63,467 bases of DNA. Origin: an uncultured Opitutia bacterium (GTDB lineage: Bacteria; Verrucomicrobiota; Verrucomicrobiia; Opitutales; Opitutaceae). The DNA lies in assembly GCA_903900845.1 (NCBI GenBank), contig CAIUOU010000011.1, positions 1 to 63,467 on the forward strand. The letters are read 5' to 3'. Under the pieces are notes generated by a model. That model saw nothing but the letters and a program-made list of their open reading frames with translations. It made no database searches and was not told the DNA's origin. Below, piece by piece: positions 53,367-63,265 of this stretch; position 1 is the first letter of the stretch, and each line of letters starts with the position of its first letter. Position numbers and translations under genes: made by a program.

Positions 53367-55690
53367 AAACCCGCCTCCTCCTCAGCCTGCTCCCCGCGAC
53401 GCTCCTCGCGCAGGTCGTGCCCGCCCCGCGGCCGGCCCCGCCCGGCGAAACCGTCGCGCTCTCCGCTTTCGAGGTCACCACGGCCCGCGACATCGGCTAC
53501 CAGTCGACCCACGCCGCCGAGGTCACCCGCATGAACACCGCCATCGGCGATATCCCGATGAATGTGACCGTGCTGAACCAGGCGTTCCTCGAGGACACCC
53601 TCGCGCGCAGCACCGAGGACGTGCTGGAATACGTCCCGGGTTTCGTTTCCACCTCGAACAACGACTCGTGGACCGTGCGCGGATTCTCGAACGCGAACAC
53701 CAAGTTCCTGAACGGCTTCCTGCAGCAGGAGAGCATCGGCAAGGTGTCCCTCGCCAACGTGGAGCGCGTGGAGGTGCTCAAGGGGCCGGCCGCCGTGCTC
53801 TACGGGCAGGGCGGCTACGCGGCGACAGTCAACCGGGTAACCAAGCGACCCCTGCCCCGCGACGAGACGACCGTGCGCTTCAACGTCGGGCCGGTGGAAT
53901 CGTGGCGCGGCGAGCTGGATACCTCGGGGGCCCTCGGGTCCGCCGCTTCCCCCGTGCGCTACCGCGTGACGGCGGTCTACGACGACGGCTATTATTACCG
54001 CCGCATCACGCACGGCGAGAAGGCCGTCTCCGCGATCGTCTCCTGGCAGGTCGCGCGGAGCACGCGCGTGAGCCTCGAACATCTGTTCGTGCGCGAGGAG
54101 GACGGCGGCGCCGTCTGGCGCCAGCCCATGATGCGCGGGGAACCCCGCGGTTTCGCGATGCCCGACGGCTCCTTCCTCGCCTACGGCGACAACCGGCAGG
54201 GCTACGGCTCGGCCGGTGACAGCCGGCGCTGGGATCGCGGCTTCACCATGCTGGATGTCCAGCACTCCTTCGGTTCCGCCATCCAGCTGCGCGTCCAGGC
54301 CGCCCATGACACCAAGGACCAGCTCTACGACGAGCACCAGCCGGAGCAGGGGTCGCTCACGATCCTCAAGGACGCCGTGCTGATGCCACGCCGCTGGCGC
54401 GTCCGCACCCAGGACGTCGGCAACTGGCGCTCGCGCAACGAGGTCGTCGCGATGTTCGCCACCGGCCCCGTGAAGCATCGCGCGCTCGCGGGCTTCAGTT
54501 GGGACCTGTCCGACGGGGAGGTCTGGAACCGCGACGGCATTTACAACCGCGGCGGCCTTGCCGCCACGTCCGCCGCGCTCAACCAGCGCTGGCCGACCGC
54601 GAGCGTCGGCACGCGCTACAACGTTTTTCCCAGCCTCACGCTCGCCGAGGTCCTCGCCGACGTGCGCCGCGCGGGCTACAACCCCTACATGATTCCCCCG
54701 CTCAACGCGGTGGACCCCGGCCGGTCGCCGCCGGTGCAGGCCCGGGCCGACCGGCCGCCGCTGCCCGCCGGCAACCGCAACCTCGACCGCACCGAGAACA
54801 CCGAGTGGTACGCGGCCGACGTCGCCTCCCTGCTCGAGGAGCGGGTCTTCCTGACCGCCGGTGTGCGCCGCACCGCGACCGATGACCGCCGGCGCAACGG
54901 CTTCACCGGGTTGATGACCTTCGACAACCACGCCGACTCCACCACCTGGAGCGCCGGGCTCGTCTGGCATCTGAACGCCGCGCGTTCCGTGACGCTCTAC
55001 GCCAATGCCAACAGCTCCTTCGTGCCGGTCTTCACGCGCCAGCCCGACGGCACGCCGCTCGATCCGGAGCGTGGCAACCAGCAGGAAGTCGGGCTGCGCT
55101 TCAGCCTCGCCCGCGATCGCGTGCAGGGTCTCGTCTCCGTCTATGACATCCGCCAGCAGAACCTCGCGGTGGATGATCCGAATCGCGACGGCGACTGGTA
55201 CACCCAGATTGACGGCATCCGCTCCCGCGGCGCGGAACTCAGCCTGAACGCCCGCCTCACCGAGGCGTGGTCCCTGATGGGCGGCTACGCCTACAACGAT
55301 TCGCGCGACACGCGCACCCGGGCCCGCTCGATGTACGCGCCGTTCCACATGGCGACCGCCTTCAACAAGTACGCGTTCCGCGAGGGGCGCCTGCGCGGTC
55401 TCGATCTCGCCCTCGGGTCGATCTTCATCGGGGACCGCCCGATCGATCCGGTGGTGCTCACCACGCTCGGTGGCATCGCCAACACGCCCCAGTGGACGAT
55501 GCCCGGCAAATGGCGGTTCGACGCCGTCGTGCGCTACGCCGTCCCGCGCTCCGGCCGCGTGCGCTACGTCTGGGGCGCCAAGTTGCAGAACGTGCTCGAC
55601 CACCAGGAGATTTACAAACTGGCCGACTCCAACTCCGTGCAACGCCACCCCGGCCGCACCTTCCAGGCCAGCCTCACCGCGAAATTCTGA
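53363..55690 (+). CDS. TonB-dependent outer-membrane receptor
   Basis: 775 residues. A signal peptide (LLLSLLPATLLAQVVPA) leads into a plug domain (about 30-180) with 'STEDVLEYVPGFVSTS' and 'SLANVERVEVLKGPAAVLYGQGGYAATVNRVTK', the siderophore-receptor type. The barrel follows ('QRHPGRTFQASLTAKF'), ending in Phe as outer-membrane proteins do. It imports a ligand powered by TonB. Because it is overlapped with the sulfatase and mutarotase genes, a desulfated sugar or oligosaccharide is a plausible ligand, but the plug resembles siderophore receptors rather than SusC. No SusD-like gene is present. Confidence 0.93.
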   Translation: MKTRLLLSLLPATLLAQVVPAPRPAPPGETVALSAFEVTTARDIGYQSTHAAEVTRMNTAIGDIPMNVTVLNQAFLEDTLARSTEDVLEYVPGFVSTSNNDSWTVRGFSNANTKFLNGFLQQESIGKVSLANVERVEVLKGPAAVLYGQGGYAATVNRVTKRPLPRDETTVRFNVGPVESWRGELDTSGALGSAASPVRYRVTAVYDDGYYYRRITHGEKAVSAIVSWQVARSTRVSLEHLFVREEDGGAVWRQPMMRGEPRGFAMPDGSFLAYGDNRQGYGSAGDSRRWDRGFTMLDVQHSFGSAIQLRVQAAHDTKDQLYDEHQPEQGSLTILKDAVLMPRRWRVRTQDVGNWRSRNEVVAMFATGPVKHRALAGFSWDLSDGEVWNRDGIYNRGGLAATSAALNQRWPTASVGTRYNVFPSLTLAEVLADVRRAGYNPYMIPPLNAVDPGRSPPVQARADRPPLPAGNRNLDRTENTEWYAADVASLLEERVFLTAGVRRTATDDRRRNGFTGLMTFDNHADSTTWSAGLVWHLNAARSVTLYANANSSFVPVFTRQPDGTPLDPERGNQQEVGLRFSLARDRVQGLVSVYDIRQQNLAVDDPNRDGDWYTQIDGIRSRGAELSLNARLTEAWSLMGGYAYNDSRDTRTRARSMYAPFHMATAFNKYAFREGRLRGLDLALGSIFIGDRPIDPVVLTTLGGIANTPQWTMPGKWRFDAVVRYAVPRSGRVRYVWGAKLQNVLDHQEIYKLADSNSVQRHPGRTFQASLTAKF

Positions 55691-55707
55691 CCCGGCCGCG
55701 CGAGGGC

Positions 55708-55740
55708 AAAAAAAAGCCCACCGCGGCGGGGCGGCGGGCT
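55708..55740 (-). terminator. Rho-independent terminator after the HPF gene
   Basis: On the minus strand a 10-base stem (AGCCCGCCGC with GCGGTGGGCT-type partner, one G-T pair) and 6-base loop (55715-55740) is followed by eight T (55708-55715). It also lies just beyond the convergent TonB-receptor stop. Confidence 0.85.
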
Positions 55741-55762
55741 GCGCGGTGGATCCGGCCGGGAC

Positions 55763-56137
55763 TCAGGCGTTCACCTTCGGGAGGTCGGCCGCGAGTTCGA
55801 CGGCGTGCGGGTGGTTGCGCTTCACTCGCAGCAGTTGGTGACGGCGCTGCAGCATGCGGTCCAGCTTGTCGACCAGCATGGCGACCGCCTTGTGGCACTC
55901 GTTCGCCTGCACCGACGCGTTCAGGTCGGGCCCGTGGATCTCGATGCGGCCCTTGGCCGCGAACTGCACACCCGCGGCGGGGCTCCGGTTGCACTCCAGC
56001 TCCACGCGGAGGCGAATGATACGTTCCTCGTGGCGAAACAATCGCTCCGCCTTTTCGCGCACGAACGTCTTCAGGGACGGCGTGAGCTCTAGGTGGATGC
56101 CGGACACGATCACTTCGTGGGTATTTTGGCTGTTCAT
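55763..56137 (-). CDS. Ribosome hibernation-promoting factor (short HPF/RaiA type)
   Basis: 124 residues. 'VIVSGIHLELTPSLKTFVREKAERLFRHEERIIRLRVELEC' and 'IEIHGPDLNASVQANECHKAVAMLVDKLDRMLQRRHQLLR' match the HPF/RaiA fold, which binds the small-subunit decoding site in resting cells. It is longer than short HPF (about 95) but lacks the long-HPF dimerisation domain. A good ribosome site (GGAGAAAC) precedes the ATG at 56137. It is followed by a strong terminator. Confidence 0.92.
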   Translation of the reverse strand: MNSQNTHEVIVSGIHLELTPSLKTFVREKAERLFRHEERIIRLRVELECNRSPAAGVQFAAKGRIEIHGPDLNASVQANECHKAVAMLVDKLDRMLQRRHQLLRVKRNHPHAVELAADLPKVNA

Positions 56138-56197
56138 GTTTCTCCGTATGGTTTCGGTTGAAACGGCGACGGTAGGAACCCGCCGCCGCGAAAATTC

Positions 56198-57025
56198 ATG
56201 CCTCCAACGGTGCCGAAGGAACTCCTCCAAACCATCTCCGCCGCCGTGGTGACGGGAGGATCTTCCGGTCTTGGAAAATCGTTCATTCGTCTTCTTCAAA
56301 CAGGTAACCCGGCAATGCTGGTTTGCAACCTTTCCCGCCGGGAACCCTGCGCGGATCTTGGCGAAAACTCCGCGCGGCCGGTGCGCCATTTCCCCTGTGA
56401 CCTTGCGCGGCCGGAGCGGATCGCCGCGGCGGCCGGCGAGGTGCTGGCCGCACTCGCGGCGGAGGCCCCCGCGGGCCGGGTGCTCCTGGTGAACAACGGC
56501 GGCGTGGGCGGCTTCGGTTCCTTCCCGGCGCCTTCCGCCGGGCGCCAGCTCGAGATCGTCGATGTGAATGTGCGCGCGGTGGTCGATCTGACGGCGCGTC
56601 TGCTCCCGTGCCTGCGGCGGCGCGGCGGCGCGATCATCAACGTCGCCTCCGTGGTGGCCTATCTGCCCACGCCTTTCTGCGCCACCTACGGCGCCAGCAA
56701 AGCCTTCCTTTTGAACTGGTCCCACGCGCTGGGCGAGGAGTTGCGCGGCTCGGGCGTCCGCGTGCTGGCGCTTTCACCGGGCACCACGCGCACCGGATTC
56801 TTCGAGGGCACCGGCGCGACGCGGCCGGAGGCCATCGCGGTTCAGGGCATGGCGCCCGACGATGTGGTCGCCGGCGCGCTGCGTGCGCTCGCGGCTGGTC
56901 GCGCGAGTTTCGTGCCGGGCATCGGCAACCGGCTGGCCGCCGCCGCCGCCGCCTGGCTGCCCCGGTCCGCCGCGGCGCGTCTCGCGCGCGGCGCGATGGA
57001 ACGGCGCGTTCCGCCCCCGTCGTGA
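56198..57025 (+). CDS. Short-chain dehydrogenase/reductase
   Basis: 275 residues. The NAD(P)-binding motif is 'VVTGGSSGLGKSF'. 'NNGGVGGFG' is the NNAG-type element. The catalytic Tyr/Lys is in 'YGASKAFLLNWS' (YxxxK), with Ser in 'NVASVVAYLPT'. 'SPGTTRTGFFEGTG' follows as usual. The substrate is unknown. Its stop overlaps the RluA start (GTGA). Confidence 0.9.
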   Translation: MPPTVPKELLQTISAAVVTGGSSGLGKSFIRLLQTGNPAMLVCNLSRREPCADLGENSARPVRHFPCDLARPERIAAAAGEVLAALAAEAPAGRVLLVNNGGVGGFGSFPAPSAGRQLEIVDVNVRAVVDLTARLLPCLRRRGGAIINVASVVAYLPTPFCATYGASKAFLLNWSHALGEELRGSGVRVLALSPGTTRTGFFEGTGATRPEAIAVQGMAPDDVVAGALRALAAGRASFVPGIGNRLAAAAAAWLPRSAAARLARGAMERRVPPPS

Positions 57026-57855
57026 GCGAGGCGGACCCCGGGGAGACGTTCGGCGGTCGCGCCTGCGCGTGGCCGCGCCGGCCCAAGACGCCCGTGCGCG
57101 TGCGGCTGATCGCTCCGGGCGAGATTCCCGGCTGGATCCTGCACGAGGACGACGAGTTGCTCGTGGTCGACAAGCCCGGCGATGTCGTCTGCCACCCGTC
57201 GAAAGCCGGGCCGTGGTCCAGCCTCGTGGGGGCGTTGCGCGAATACACCGGGCTCGCCACGGTGCATCTGATCTTCCGGCTCGATCGCGAGACCAGCGGG
57301 GTGGTCGTGCTCGCCAAGACCTCCGCGATGGCGAGTCGCCTCCAGACCGCCCTCCAGCGTCGCCACATCGGCAAGCGGTATCGTGCGGTCCTCACCGGTC
57401 GGCTCGCCGGCGAGGCGCGCGTCGATCAGGCGCTCGGGGACGATGTCACGACACCGGTCTTCGTGAAGTCCGCGGTCGTTCCGGCGGGCGAGGGCAAGGC
57501 GGCGGTGACCGTCTTCCGGCCGCTCACGGCGTCCTCCGGGGGCGAGTTCACACTGGCGGACGTCCTGCTCGAGACGGGCCGCAAGCACCAGATCCGCGCC
57601 CATGCGCAATGGCTCGGGCATCCTGTGGTCGGGGACAAGATCTACGGGCCCGACCCGCGCTTCTACCTTGAGTTCATCGACTCCGGGTGGACGGCCTCCC
57701 TGGAGTCGCGCCTGCTGCTGCCCCGCCAGGCCCTGCATTGCGCCGAGATCGACCTCCAGCCGGCTGGCCTGCCGCACGTTTTCCGCGCGCCGCTCGCCGC
57801 CGACCTGCGCGCGTTTTGCGCCGGACGGGCGATCCCCGTGCCGGCCGGAATTTGA
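57022..57855 (+). CDS. RluA-family pseudouridine synthase
   Basis: 277 residues. 'LIFRLDRETSGVVVLAKTS' is the diagnostic signature, with the catalytic Asp in RLDRETSG. 'LLVVDKPGDVVCHPS', 'KRYRAVLTGRL', 'VLLETGRKHQIRAHAQWLGHPVVGDKIYG' are further landmarks of the RluA fold. It isomerises uridine in rRNA or tRNA; the site is unknown. The GTG start is set by overlap with the SDR stop. It ends about 35 bases before the convergent acidic-protein gene. Confidence 0.9.
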   Translation: MSEADPGETFGGRACAWPRRPKTPVRVRLIAPGEIPGWILHEDDELLVVDKPGDVVCHPSKAGPWSSLVGALREYTGLATVHLIFRLDRETSGVVVLAKTSAMASRLQTALQRRHIGKRYRAVLTGRLAGEARVDQALGDDVTTPVFVKSAVVPAGEGKAAVTVFRPLTASSGGEFTLADVLLETGRKHQIRAHAQWLGHPVVGDKIYGPDPRFYLEFIDSGWTASLESRLLLPRQALHCAEIDLQPAGLPHVFRAPLAADLRAFCAGRAIPVPAGI

Positions 57856-57891
57856 GTCGTTAATCGGTTCGCGGCGAAGCCGCAACCGGGC

Positions 57892-58686
57892 TCAGCGCTT
57901 GCTCTTGGCGCGCGAGCGGGGACGGCTGTCTCCCTCGTCGGAGTCGCCTTTCTCCTCCTCGGAGTCCTCGTCCTCACCTTCCTTCTTCTTCTCCTTGCCT
58001 TCGCCGTCCTCGGATTCCTCGTCGCCCTCGTCCTCGTCCCACTTCAGGGACTCGTCGTTCTTGAGCTTCGCCTCATCCTCCTCGTCGATCTCGGGCAGAT
58101 CCTGGTCGTCGGTGTCGTCCTCCCGCTTGGCCGGAGCGTCTTCGTCGGAGTCGTAGCCCTCGGGCATGTAGTCGAGGATGTCGGTGAGTTCCGTGAAGGT
58201 GTGGACCGCCTGGCCTTGGATGAAGCTGCTGTTCTGGTCCTCGCGGATCACCTCCTCGACTTCGTCGACGGTGAGCTTCGACTCGAATTTAAAGAGGTCG
58301 TTGAGCATTTTCACGCGGCAGCGCGTGAGGTGGTCCAGCAGGTCGGCGAAGGGGCCGTTCTCCTCGTCCAGGATGTCGGGCAGCGCAAAGAGCTTCTCGT
58401 CGGAGTCGAACAGCGACTCCTTCATGCGCTTCAGGCGCACCTTCCCGTTGCCGAGGTCCTTCTCGATGCGGAATGGGATGAACGCGGAGTCGAAGACGTC
58501 CTGGTCGAAACCGTAGTCGCGCAGCGGATCGACGAGCTCGATCAGGTGCTGCACTTGGCGCGGGTCGACGATGCTCAGCCCGTCGACATCCCACCGTACC
58601 GGATCACTGGTCTCGGCGACCCACCAATTGTGGTCCTCACCGAGACGGACGGCGCACCAGTCGAGAGCGGAAATTGCTTTGGCCAT
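57892..58686 (-). CDS. Protein with highly acidic C-terminal tail, unknown
   Basis: 264 residues. The N-terminal two thirds (MAKAISALDWCAVRLGED... to about 175) look like a folded domain with conserved-style Trp and Phe ('WWVAETSDPVRWDVDG', 'DYGFDQDVFDSAFIPFRI'). The last third is almost all Asp/Glu/Lys with short runs such as EEDEAKL, DEDEGDEESEDGEGKEKKK and EDSEEEKGD, ending in basic RPRSRAKSKR. I recognise no family. The acidic tail suggests binding to a basic protein or metal. The start at 58686 has no strong ribosome site. Confidence 0.65.
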   Translation of the reverse strand: MAKAISALDWCAVRLGEDHNWWVAETSDPVRWDVDGLSIVDPRQVQHLIELVDPLRDYGFDQDVFDSAFIPFRIEKDLGNGKVRLKRMKESLFDSDEKLFALPDILDEENGPFADLLDHLTRCRVKMLNDLFKFESKLTVDEVEEVIREDQNSSFIQGQAVHTFTELTDILDYMPEGYDSDEDAPAKREDDTDDQDLPEIDEEDEAKLKNDESLKWDEDEGDEESEDGEGKEKKKEGEDEDSEEEKGDSDEGDSRPRSRAKSKR

Positions 58687-58879
58687 ATGAAGATCAGGAG
58701 TTTGCGGATGAAATTTTTGCGCAGCGTGGTAGTGAGGTCTCAAAAAACAAGCACAAAACTGACGCGGAAAACTACGTCGATTGACCGATGTTCACGGGAT
58801 CGGAAAACCCTCGCAAAGCGCGGTTTCCGCCATTTCGCGGACCTTGCCAACCGCGCGGCGCGAACCCACGGTTGGCCGG

Positions 58880-59944
58880 ATGGGAAAATGGTATGACGGC
58901 CTTGTCCGGCCGCTGTTGTTCCGCTGCGACGCCGAGCACGCGCACGAGCTCGGGGTGCAGGCGATGGAGTGGCTCGCGCGGCTGGCGCCGCTGCGGCTCG
59001 CGCTCGAGCGCCGGATGTCGACCCACCTGCAGGCGGTCCGCCCGGTCGAGGCGTTCGGGCTCCGGTTTCCCAACGCGGTCGGGCTCGCCGCGGGATTCGA
59101 CAAGGACGCGCGCGCCTGGCCGGCGGCGGCCGCGCTCGGCTTCGGTCACGTCGAGGTGGGCACGGTGACCGCGCTGGCGCAGCCGGGCAACCCGCGGCCG
59201 CGCGCCTTCCGCTATCCGGCGGAGGGCGCGGTGATCAACCGGATGGGTTTCAACAACGGCGGGTCCGAGGCGATGGCGGCGCGGCTCGCCCGCCAGCCGC
59301 TCGGCGCGGCGCGGCGGATTCCGCTCGGAGTAAATCTCGGCAAGTCGAAGGTGACGCCGATCGAGGAGGCGACCGCCGACTATCTCGCGAGTTTCCACCG
59401 GCTGGCGGATTTCGCGGACTACGTGGTGCTCAATGTCTCCAGTCCGAACACGCCCAACCTGCGGCAGCTGCAGGACGAGTCCCGCCTGCGGGAACTGCTC
59501 GCGGCGGTCACTGCCGCCAACCGCGCGCGCGCGGCGCGACCCGGCGGCCGGCACGTTCCGGTGCTGCTGAAGATCGCCCCGGACCTGACGTGGGCGCAGA
59601 TCGACGCCGTGCTCGCGGTGATCGCCGAGCACCAGCTCGACGGGGTCATTGCGACCAACACCACGCTGGCGCGACCGGGGTTTTTCGCCGGAGTGAACGA
59701 GGCGGGCGGGCTCAGCGGGCTTCCTCTGCGCGCGCGGTCGACGGAGATCATCCGCTACATCGCGCGCGCCACGCACGGACGGCTGCCGATCATCGGCGTG
59801 GGCGGCATCGATGGCGCGGACGCCGCGGCCGAGAAGCTCGATGCGGGCGCGGTGCTCGTGCAGATCTACACCGGGATGATCTTCCGCGGCCCGTTCCTCG
59901 CCGCCGAGGTCGCGCGCGGCGTTTCCGCGCGGCAGCTGTTCTGA
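58880..59944 (+). CDS. pyrD: Dihydroorotate dehydrogenase (quinone), class 2
   Basis: 354 residues. It makes orotate in pyrimidine synthesis at the inner membrane. The N-terminal helix 'MGKWYDGLVRPLLF' is the class 2 membrane extension. 'VGLAAGFDKDARAWPAAAALGFGHVEVGTVT', 'INRMGFNNGG', 'VNLGKSKVTP' and the catalytic 'NVSSPNTPNLRQLQ' (Ser) are intact. 'IIGVGGIDGADAAAEKLDAGAVLVQIYTG' is the FMN-phosphate site. The ATG at 58880 is the family start. It is divergent from the acidic protein gene. Confidence 0.96.
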   Translation: MGKWYDGLVRPLLFRCDAEHAHELGVQAMEWLARLAPLRLALERRMSTHLQAVRPVEAFGLRFPNAVGLAAGFDKDARAWPAAAALGFGHVEVGTVTALAQPGNPRPRAFRYPAEGAVINRMGFNNGGSEAMAARLARQPLGAARRIPLGVNLGKSKVTPIEEATADYLASFHRLADFADYVVLNVSSPNTPNLRQLQDESRLRELLAAVTAANRARAARPGGRHVPVLLKIAPDLTWAQIDAVLAVIAEHQLDGVIATNTTLARPGFFAGVNEAGGLSGLPLRARSTEIIRYIARATHGRLPIIGVGGIDGADAAAEKLDAGAVLVQIYTGMIFRGPFLAAEVARGVSARQLF

Positions 59945-60766
59945 TCAGGCCACGCGGTTGACCAGTTCCCCGACGGGATCGATTCGGATGCGGATCTCGT
60001 CGCCGGAGCGCAGCGTGAAATCATCCGGGGGCACGATGCCCGTGCCGGTCATCAGGTAGGCTCCGGCCGGGAACGTGTTCTCGCGGAAAAGCCAGTCGGC
60101 GAGCGAGGCGAGGGGACGCTTGATGCGGCCTACGCTCGTCTCGCCGCGGAAGACCGCCGCGCCATTCCGGTGAATGGAAAGAGCGATCGCGGTCTCCGGC
60201 CCCGGCGGCTGGTCGGCGATCACGAGACACGGGCCGAGCGCCGCCGAGCGGTCATAGACCTTGGCCTGCGGCAGGTAGAGGGGGTTTTCCCCCTCGATGT
60301 CGCGCGCGCTCATGTCGTTCCCGATCGTGAAGCCGAAGATTCGGCCGGCCGCGTTGATCGCGAGCGTGAGCTCGGGCTCGGGCACGTTCCACTTTCCATC
60401 GGCGCGGATCCGCACCAGGCCACCCGGCCCAGCCACGCGGTGCGGGGTCGCCTTGAAGAAGATCTCCGGCCGCTCCGCCTCGTACACCCGATCGTAAAAA
60501 CTGCCGCCGCCGGCTTCCTTGGACTCGGCCATGCGGGCGGACTTGCTGCGCAGGTAGGTCACGCCGGCCGCCCACACTTCCTGCGACTGGATCGGGGCGA
60601 GTGGCGCCGCCGGCGGGGCGGCCGGCCGCCCCGCCGCGAGCGCGGCGCGGACGGTCGCGGCGGGGGCGGCGGATCGGAAGACGTCGTCGAGGCCGAGCGG
60701 GACCGAAAAAGCCCGGCCCGCGTCCTCGACGATGAGGCCCTCCGGGGTGGCGAAGAGTCGGGTCAT
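59945..60766 (-). CDS. FAH-family hydrolase/dehydratase, sugar-acid type
   Basis: 273 residues. '[18 protein letters not shown]', '[21 protein letters not shown]', '[42 protein letters not shown]' show the FAH fold with its Glu/Asp metal site (EPEL, then GND). This subgroup resembles 2-keto-3-deoxy-arabonate/xylonate dehydratase-like enzymes. With the xylonate dehydratase at 18.7 kb it could complete a Weimberg-type route, but they are 39 kb apart and the assignment is inference. It ends adjacent to pyrD and begins 6 bases downstream of the SNF2 stop. Confidence 0.85.
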   Translation of the reverse strand: MTRLFATPEGLIVEDAGRAFSVPLGLDDVFRSAAPAATVRAALAAGRPAAPPAAPLAPIQSQEVWAAGVTYLRSKSARMAESKEAGGGSFYDRVYEAERPEIFFKATPHRVAGPGGLVRIRADGKWNVPEPELTLAINAAGRIFGFTIGNDMSARDIEGENPLYLPQAKVYDRSAALGPCLVIADQPPGPETAIALSIHRNGAAVFRGETSVGRIKRPLASLADWLFRENTFPAGAYLMTGTGIVPPDDFTLRSGDEIRIRIDPVGELVNRVA

Positions 60767-60772
60767 CCCCGT

Positions 60773-63139
60773 CTACTGGAGCAGGGTCCGCAGGTCCGCG
60801 AGGGAAAGTTTCGCGGCGAGCGCGTCGCTCGCCTCGAAGACGTCGGCCAGCAGCGCGCGCTTCTCATCCTGCAGCGCGAGCACCTTTTCCTCGACCGTGC
60901 CGGCGGCGATGAGCTTGTAGCTGGTCACCACGCGCGTCTGCCCGATGCGGTGGGCGCGATCGGTCGCCTGCGCCTCGGCGGCCGGGTTCCACCACGGGTC
61001 GTAATGCACGACGGTGTCGGCCGCGGTGAGGTTCAAACCGGTCCCGCCGGCCTTGAGCGAGAGCAGGAACACCGGCACTGAGGCGTCGGTCTGGAACCGG
61101 TCCACCTCGGCCTGCCGCGCGCGGGGCGCCATCGCGCCGTCGAGGTAGCAGGTCTCCACGCCCTGCGCGGTGAGGTCCGCGCGCAGCAGGGCGAGGAGCG
61201 AGGTGAACTGCGAGAAGACCAGCACGCGGTGACCGTCGTCGACCGCCTGCGCGAGGAGTTCCTGGAAGGCTTCCAGTTTGGCCGACGCCGCGGTGTCCCC
61301 TGCCGGCGGTTTCAGCAGGCGCGGATCGCAGCACAGCTGGCGCAGGCGGAGCAGCTGCGTCAGGGCCGCGAGCTTGAGCCGGCCGTCGTTGGCGCCGCCT
61401 GCCTCGAGGTCGATCAGCTCGCGTTCACCGCGTTCCTGCAGCTCGCGGTAGGCGGCGGCCTGCTCGGGGGAGAACTCGCACCACACGATCTGCTCGATCC
61501 GCGCGGGCAGCTCGGGCGCCACCGCCCGTTTGGTGCGGCGCAGCAGGTAGGGCGCGGCCTGCGCCCGCAGGCGCTCGTTGTGCCATGCCTTTTCCTCGCC
61601 CCGCACTTCGTTCGGGATCGGCGGCAGGTAGCCGGGCAGGAGAAACGCGAACAGCGAACGCAGGTCGTCGAGCGAGTTCTCGATCGGCGTGCCGGTGAGC
61701 AGGAACCTCGCCTCCGCGCGCAGGGCGCGCAGCGCGGCCGCGTTCTGCGATCGGCGGTTCTTGATGTGCTGCGCCTCGTCGGCGACCACGATTGCGAATC
61801 CGACGCCCGCGAACAGCGCCCGGTCCCGCGCGAGCGTGCCGTAGCTGGTGATGACCAGCTGAAGGCCCGCGAAATCAGCCGGCGCCCCGAGCCGGCGCGC
61901 GCCGTGGTGAACGAACACTTTGAGTTCCGGCGCGAAACGCGCCGCCTCGCGCCGCCAGTTCTCCAGGAGCGAAGCGGGGCAGATCACCAGGGCCGTCCCG
62001 CCATCGTTCGCTGCCGCGGCCGCCAGCAGCGCGATGGCCTGGGCGGTCTTCCCGAGTCCCATCTCATCGGCGAGGATGCCGCCAAGCCCGTGGGCGCGCA
62101 GGTGCCAGAGCCACGCCGCACCCAGCCGCTGGTATGGCCGGAGCTGGCGGTCGAGCGCCGGCGGGATCGGCGCGGGTTCCAACCGGGAGAGATCCCGCAG
62201 CACCGCACCGCGCTTCCGCCAGATCTCCGGGGCTTCGTACCCCGGCGAGATTTCCTCCAGCAGCTCGGAAACCTCCGCCGCGCGCGCCGCCGGCACGCGT
62301 TCCACGCGGCGTGCTCCGGTCGGCGCACCGGGATCGCCGACCAGTTTACGCTGCGCCGCCGCGAGGTTCCGCACCCGGCGCGGATCCAGGAGAATCACCT
62401 GGCCGCCGTGTTCCGCATAGGCCCGGTCGGCCGAGATCGCTTCCCGGAGCGCCGCCCCGGCCGCCGCATCCGCCTGCAACCCCAGCGACACCTCGAAGCC
62501 TTCCCCGGCGGCGGTGACCTCCGCGGTGATCACCGCCGCGCGCAGGTGCGCGGTGCGTGACACGAATCCCGGCGTGAACTCCGCGCCGAAGGCCTTTTCG
62601 AGGCGGTCGCGGTGCGTCGCGAGAAAAGTCAGGGTCTTATGGCGATCCCGCAGCCACCACTTGCGGGTGGCCGGCTCGAGTGAAAATCCCGCCTCGCGCA
62701 GCAGTTCGCGCGCCTCGTCATGACGGGGGTGCTCTCGCGAGGGCAGGGTGATGGCGAGGTAATGCTCGCTGCCGTCAACGGTCATCGGGGTTTCGCCCGA
62801 GCGCCGCGCCGGGGAAGAGGCGGGCTTGGCGGCGGGTTTTCCCGTTGCCACTTCCGCGCTCGCCGGCTCCGCCAGCAGGGCGGCGTGGTTCCAGACGCCC
62901 GCCCGGCCATTCTCCACGAAGATAGGTTCGGTTCCGGCCGCGGCCGAGAGTTCGCGCAGCTGAGCGCGCGTGAGCTGCAGGAAAACCGGTGCCTGCGGTC
63001 CGCACCAACGCTGCAGGAGCGCGAGCACCGGCAGGATTCCCGGACGCGGTTCCTGCTTCAGATCCATCTCCACGCGCACCGGAACCGCGTTGCGCGCCGC
63101 AGCGGCCGGAAGATTGGGCGGAAGGTGCAGGCGAAGCAT
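60773..63139 (-). CDS. SNF2-family DNA translocase/helicase
   Basis: 788 residues. The core has motif I '[17 protein letters not shown]', motif II '[11 protein letters not shown]' (DEAQ), motif III '[19 protein letters not shown]' and motifs V/VI '[44 protein letters not shown]'. The N-terminal 300 residues are variable and Ala/Arg-rich. SNF2 ATPases move along DNA or strip proteins from it; the target is unknown. Start 63139 ([13 protein letters not shown]); upstream frame looks like noise. Confidence 0.92.
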   Translation of the reverse strand: MLRLHLPPNLPAAAARNAVPVRVEMDLKQEPRPGILPVLALLQRWCGPQAPVFLQLTRAQLRELSAAAGTEPIFVENGRAGVWNHAALLAEPASAEVATGKPAAKPASSPARRSGETPMTVDGSEHYLAITLPSREHPRHDEARELLREAGFSLEPATRKWWLRDRHKTLTFLATHRDRLEKAFGAEFTPGFVSRTAHLRAAVITAEVTAAGEGFEVSLGLQADAAAGAALREAISADRAYAEHGGQVILLDPRRVRNLAAAQRKLVGDPGAPTGARRVERVPAARAAEVSELLEEISPGYEAPEIWRKRGAVLRDLSRLEPAPIPPALDRQLRPYQRLGAAWLWHLRAHGLGGILADEMGLGKTAQAIALLAAAAANDGGTALVICPASLLENWRREAARFAPELKVFVHHGARRLGAPADFAGLQLVITSYGTLARDRALFAGVGFAIVVADEAQHIKNRRSQNAAALRALRAEARFLLTGTPIENSLDDLRSLFAFLLPGYLPPIPNEVRGEEKAWHNERLRAQAAPYLLRRTKRAVAPELPARIEQIVWCEFSPEQAAAYRELQERGERELIDLEAGGANDGRLKLAALTQLLRLRQLCCDPRLLKPPAGDTAASAKLEAFQELLAQAVDDGHRVLVFSQFTSLLALLRADLTAQGVETCYLDGAMAPRARQAEVDRFQTDASVPVFLLSLKAGGTGLNLTAADTVVHYDPWWNPAAEAQATDRAHRIGQTRVVTSYKLIAAGTVEEKVLALQDEKRALLADVFEASDALAAKLSLADLRTLLQ

Positions 63140-63222
63140 GCGGAGCGCTCGCAGTGCGGGGGAGCGGGCCGGCGGGGCAACGCGAAAATATGTCGCCGGC
63201 CCGTTACGTCGCCGCGCGGGAA

Positions 63223-63256
63223 CAACCACGAATGCACACGAAGGAACACGAATGCT
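63223..63256. repeat. CACGAA-type triad, 10-base spacing
   Basis: CACGAA occurs at 63227, 63237 and 63247, here with 10-base spacing instead of 9. It belongs to the same dispersed family as the triads at 0.9 and 42.2 kb. Confidence 0.6.
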
Positions 63257-63265
63257 CCGTGCGTG

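Noticed and set aside
53144-55648. An 834-codon minus-strand open frame across the TonB receptor
   Set aside because: Composition is antisense-type and no domain is recognisable; the plus-strand receptor is intact with signal, plug and C-terminal Phe.
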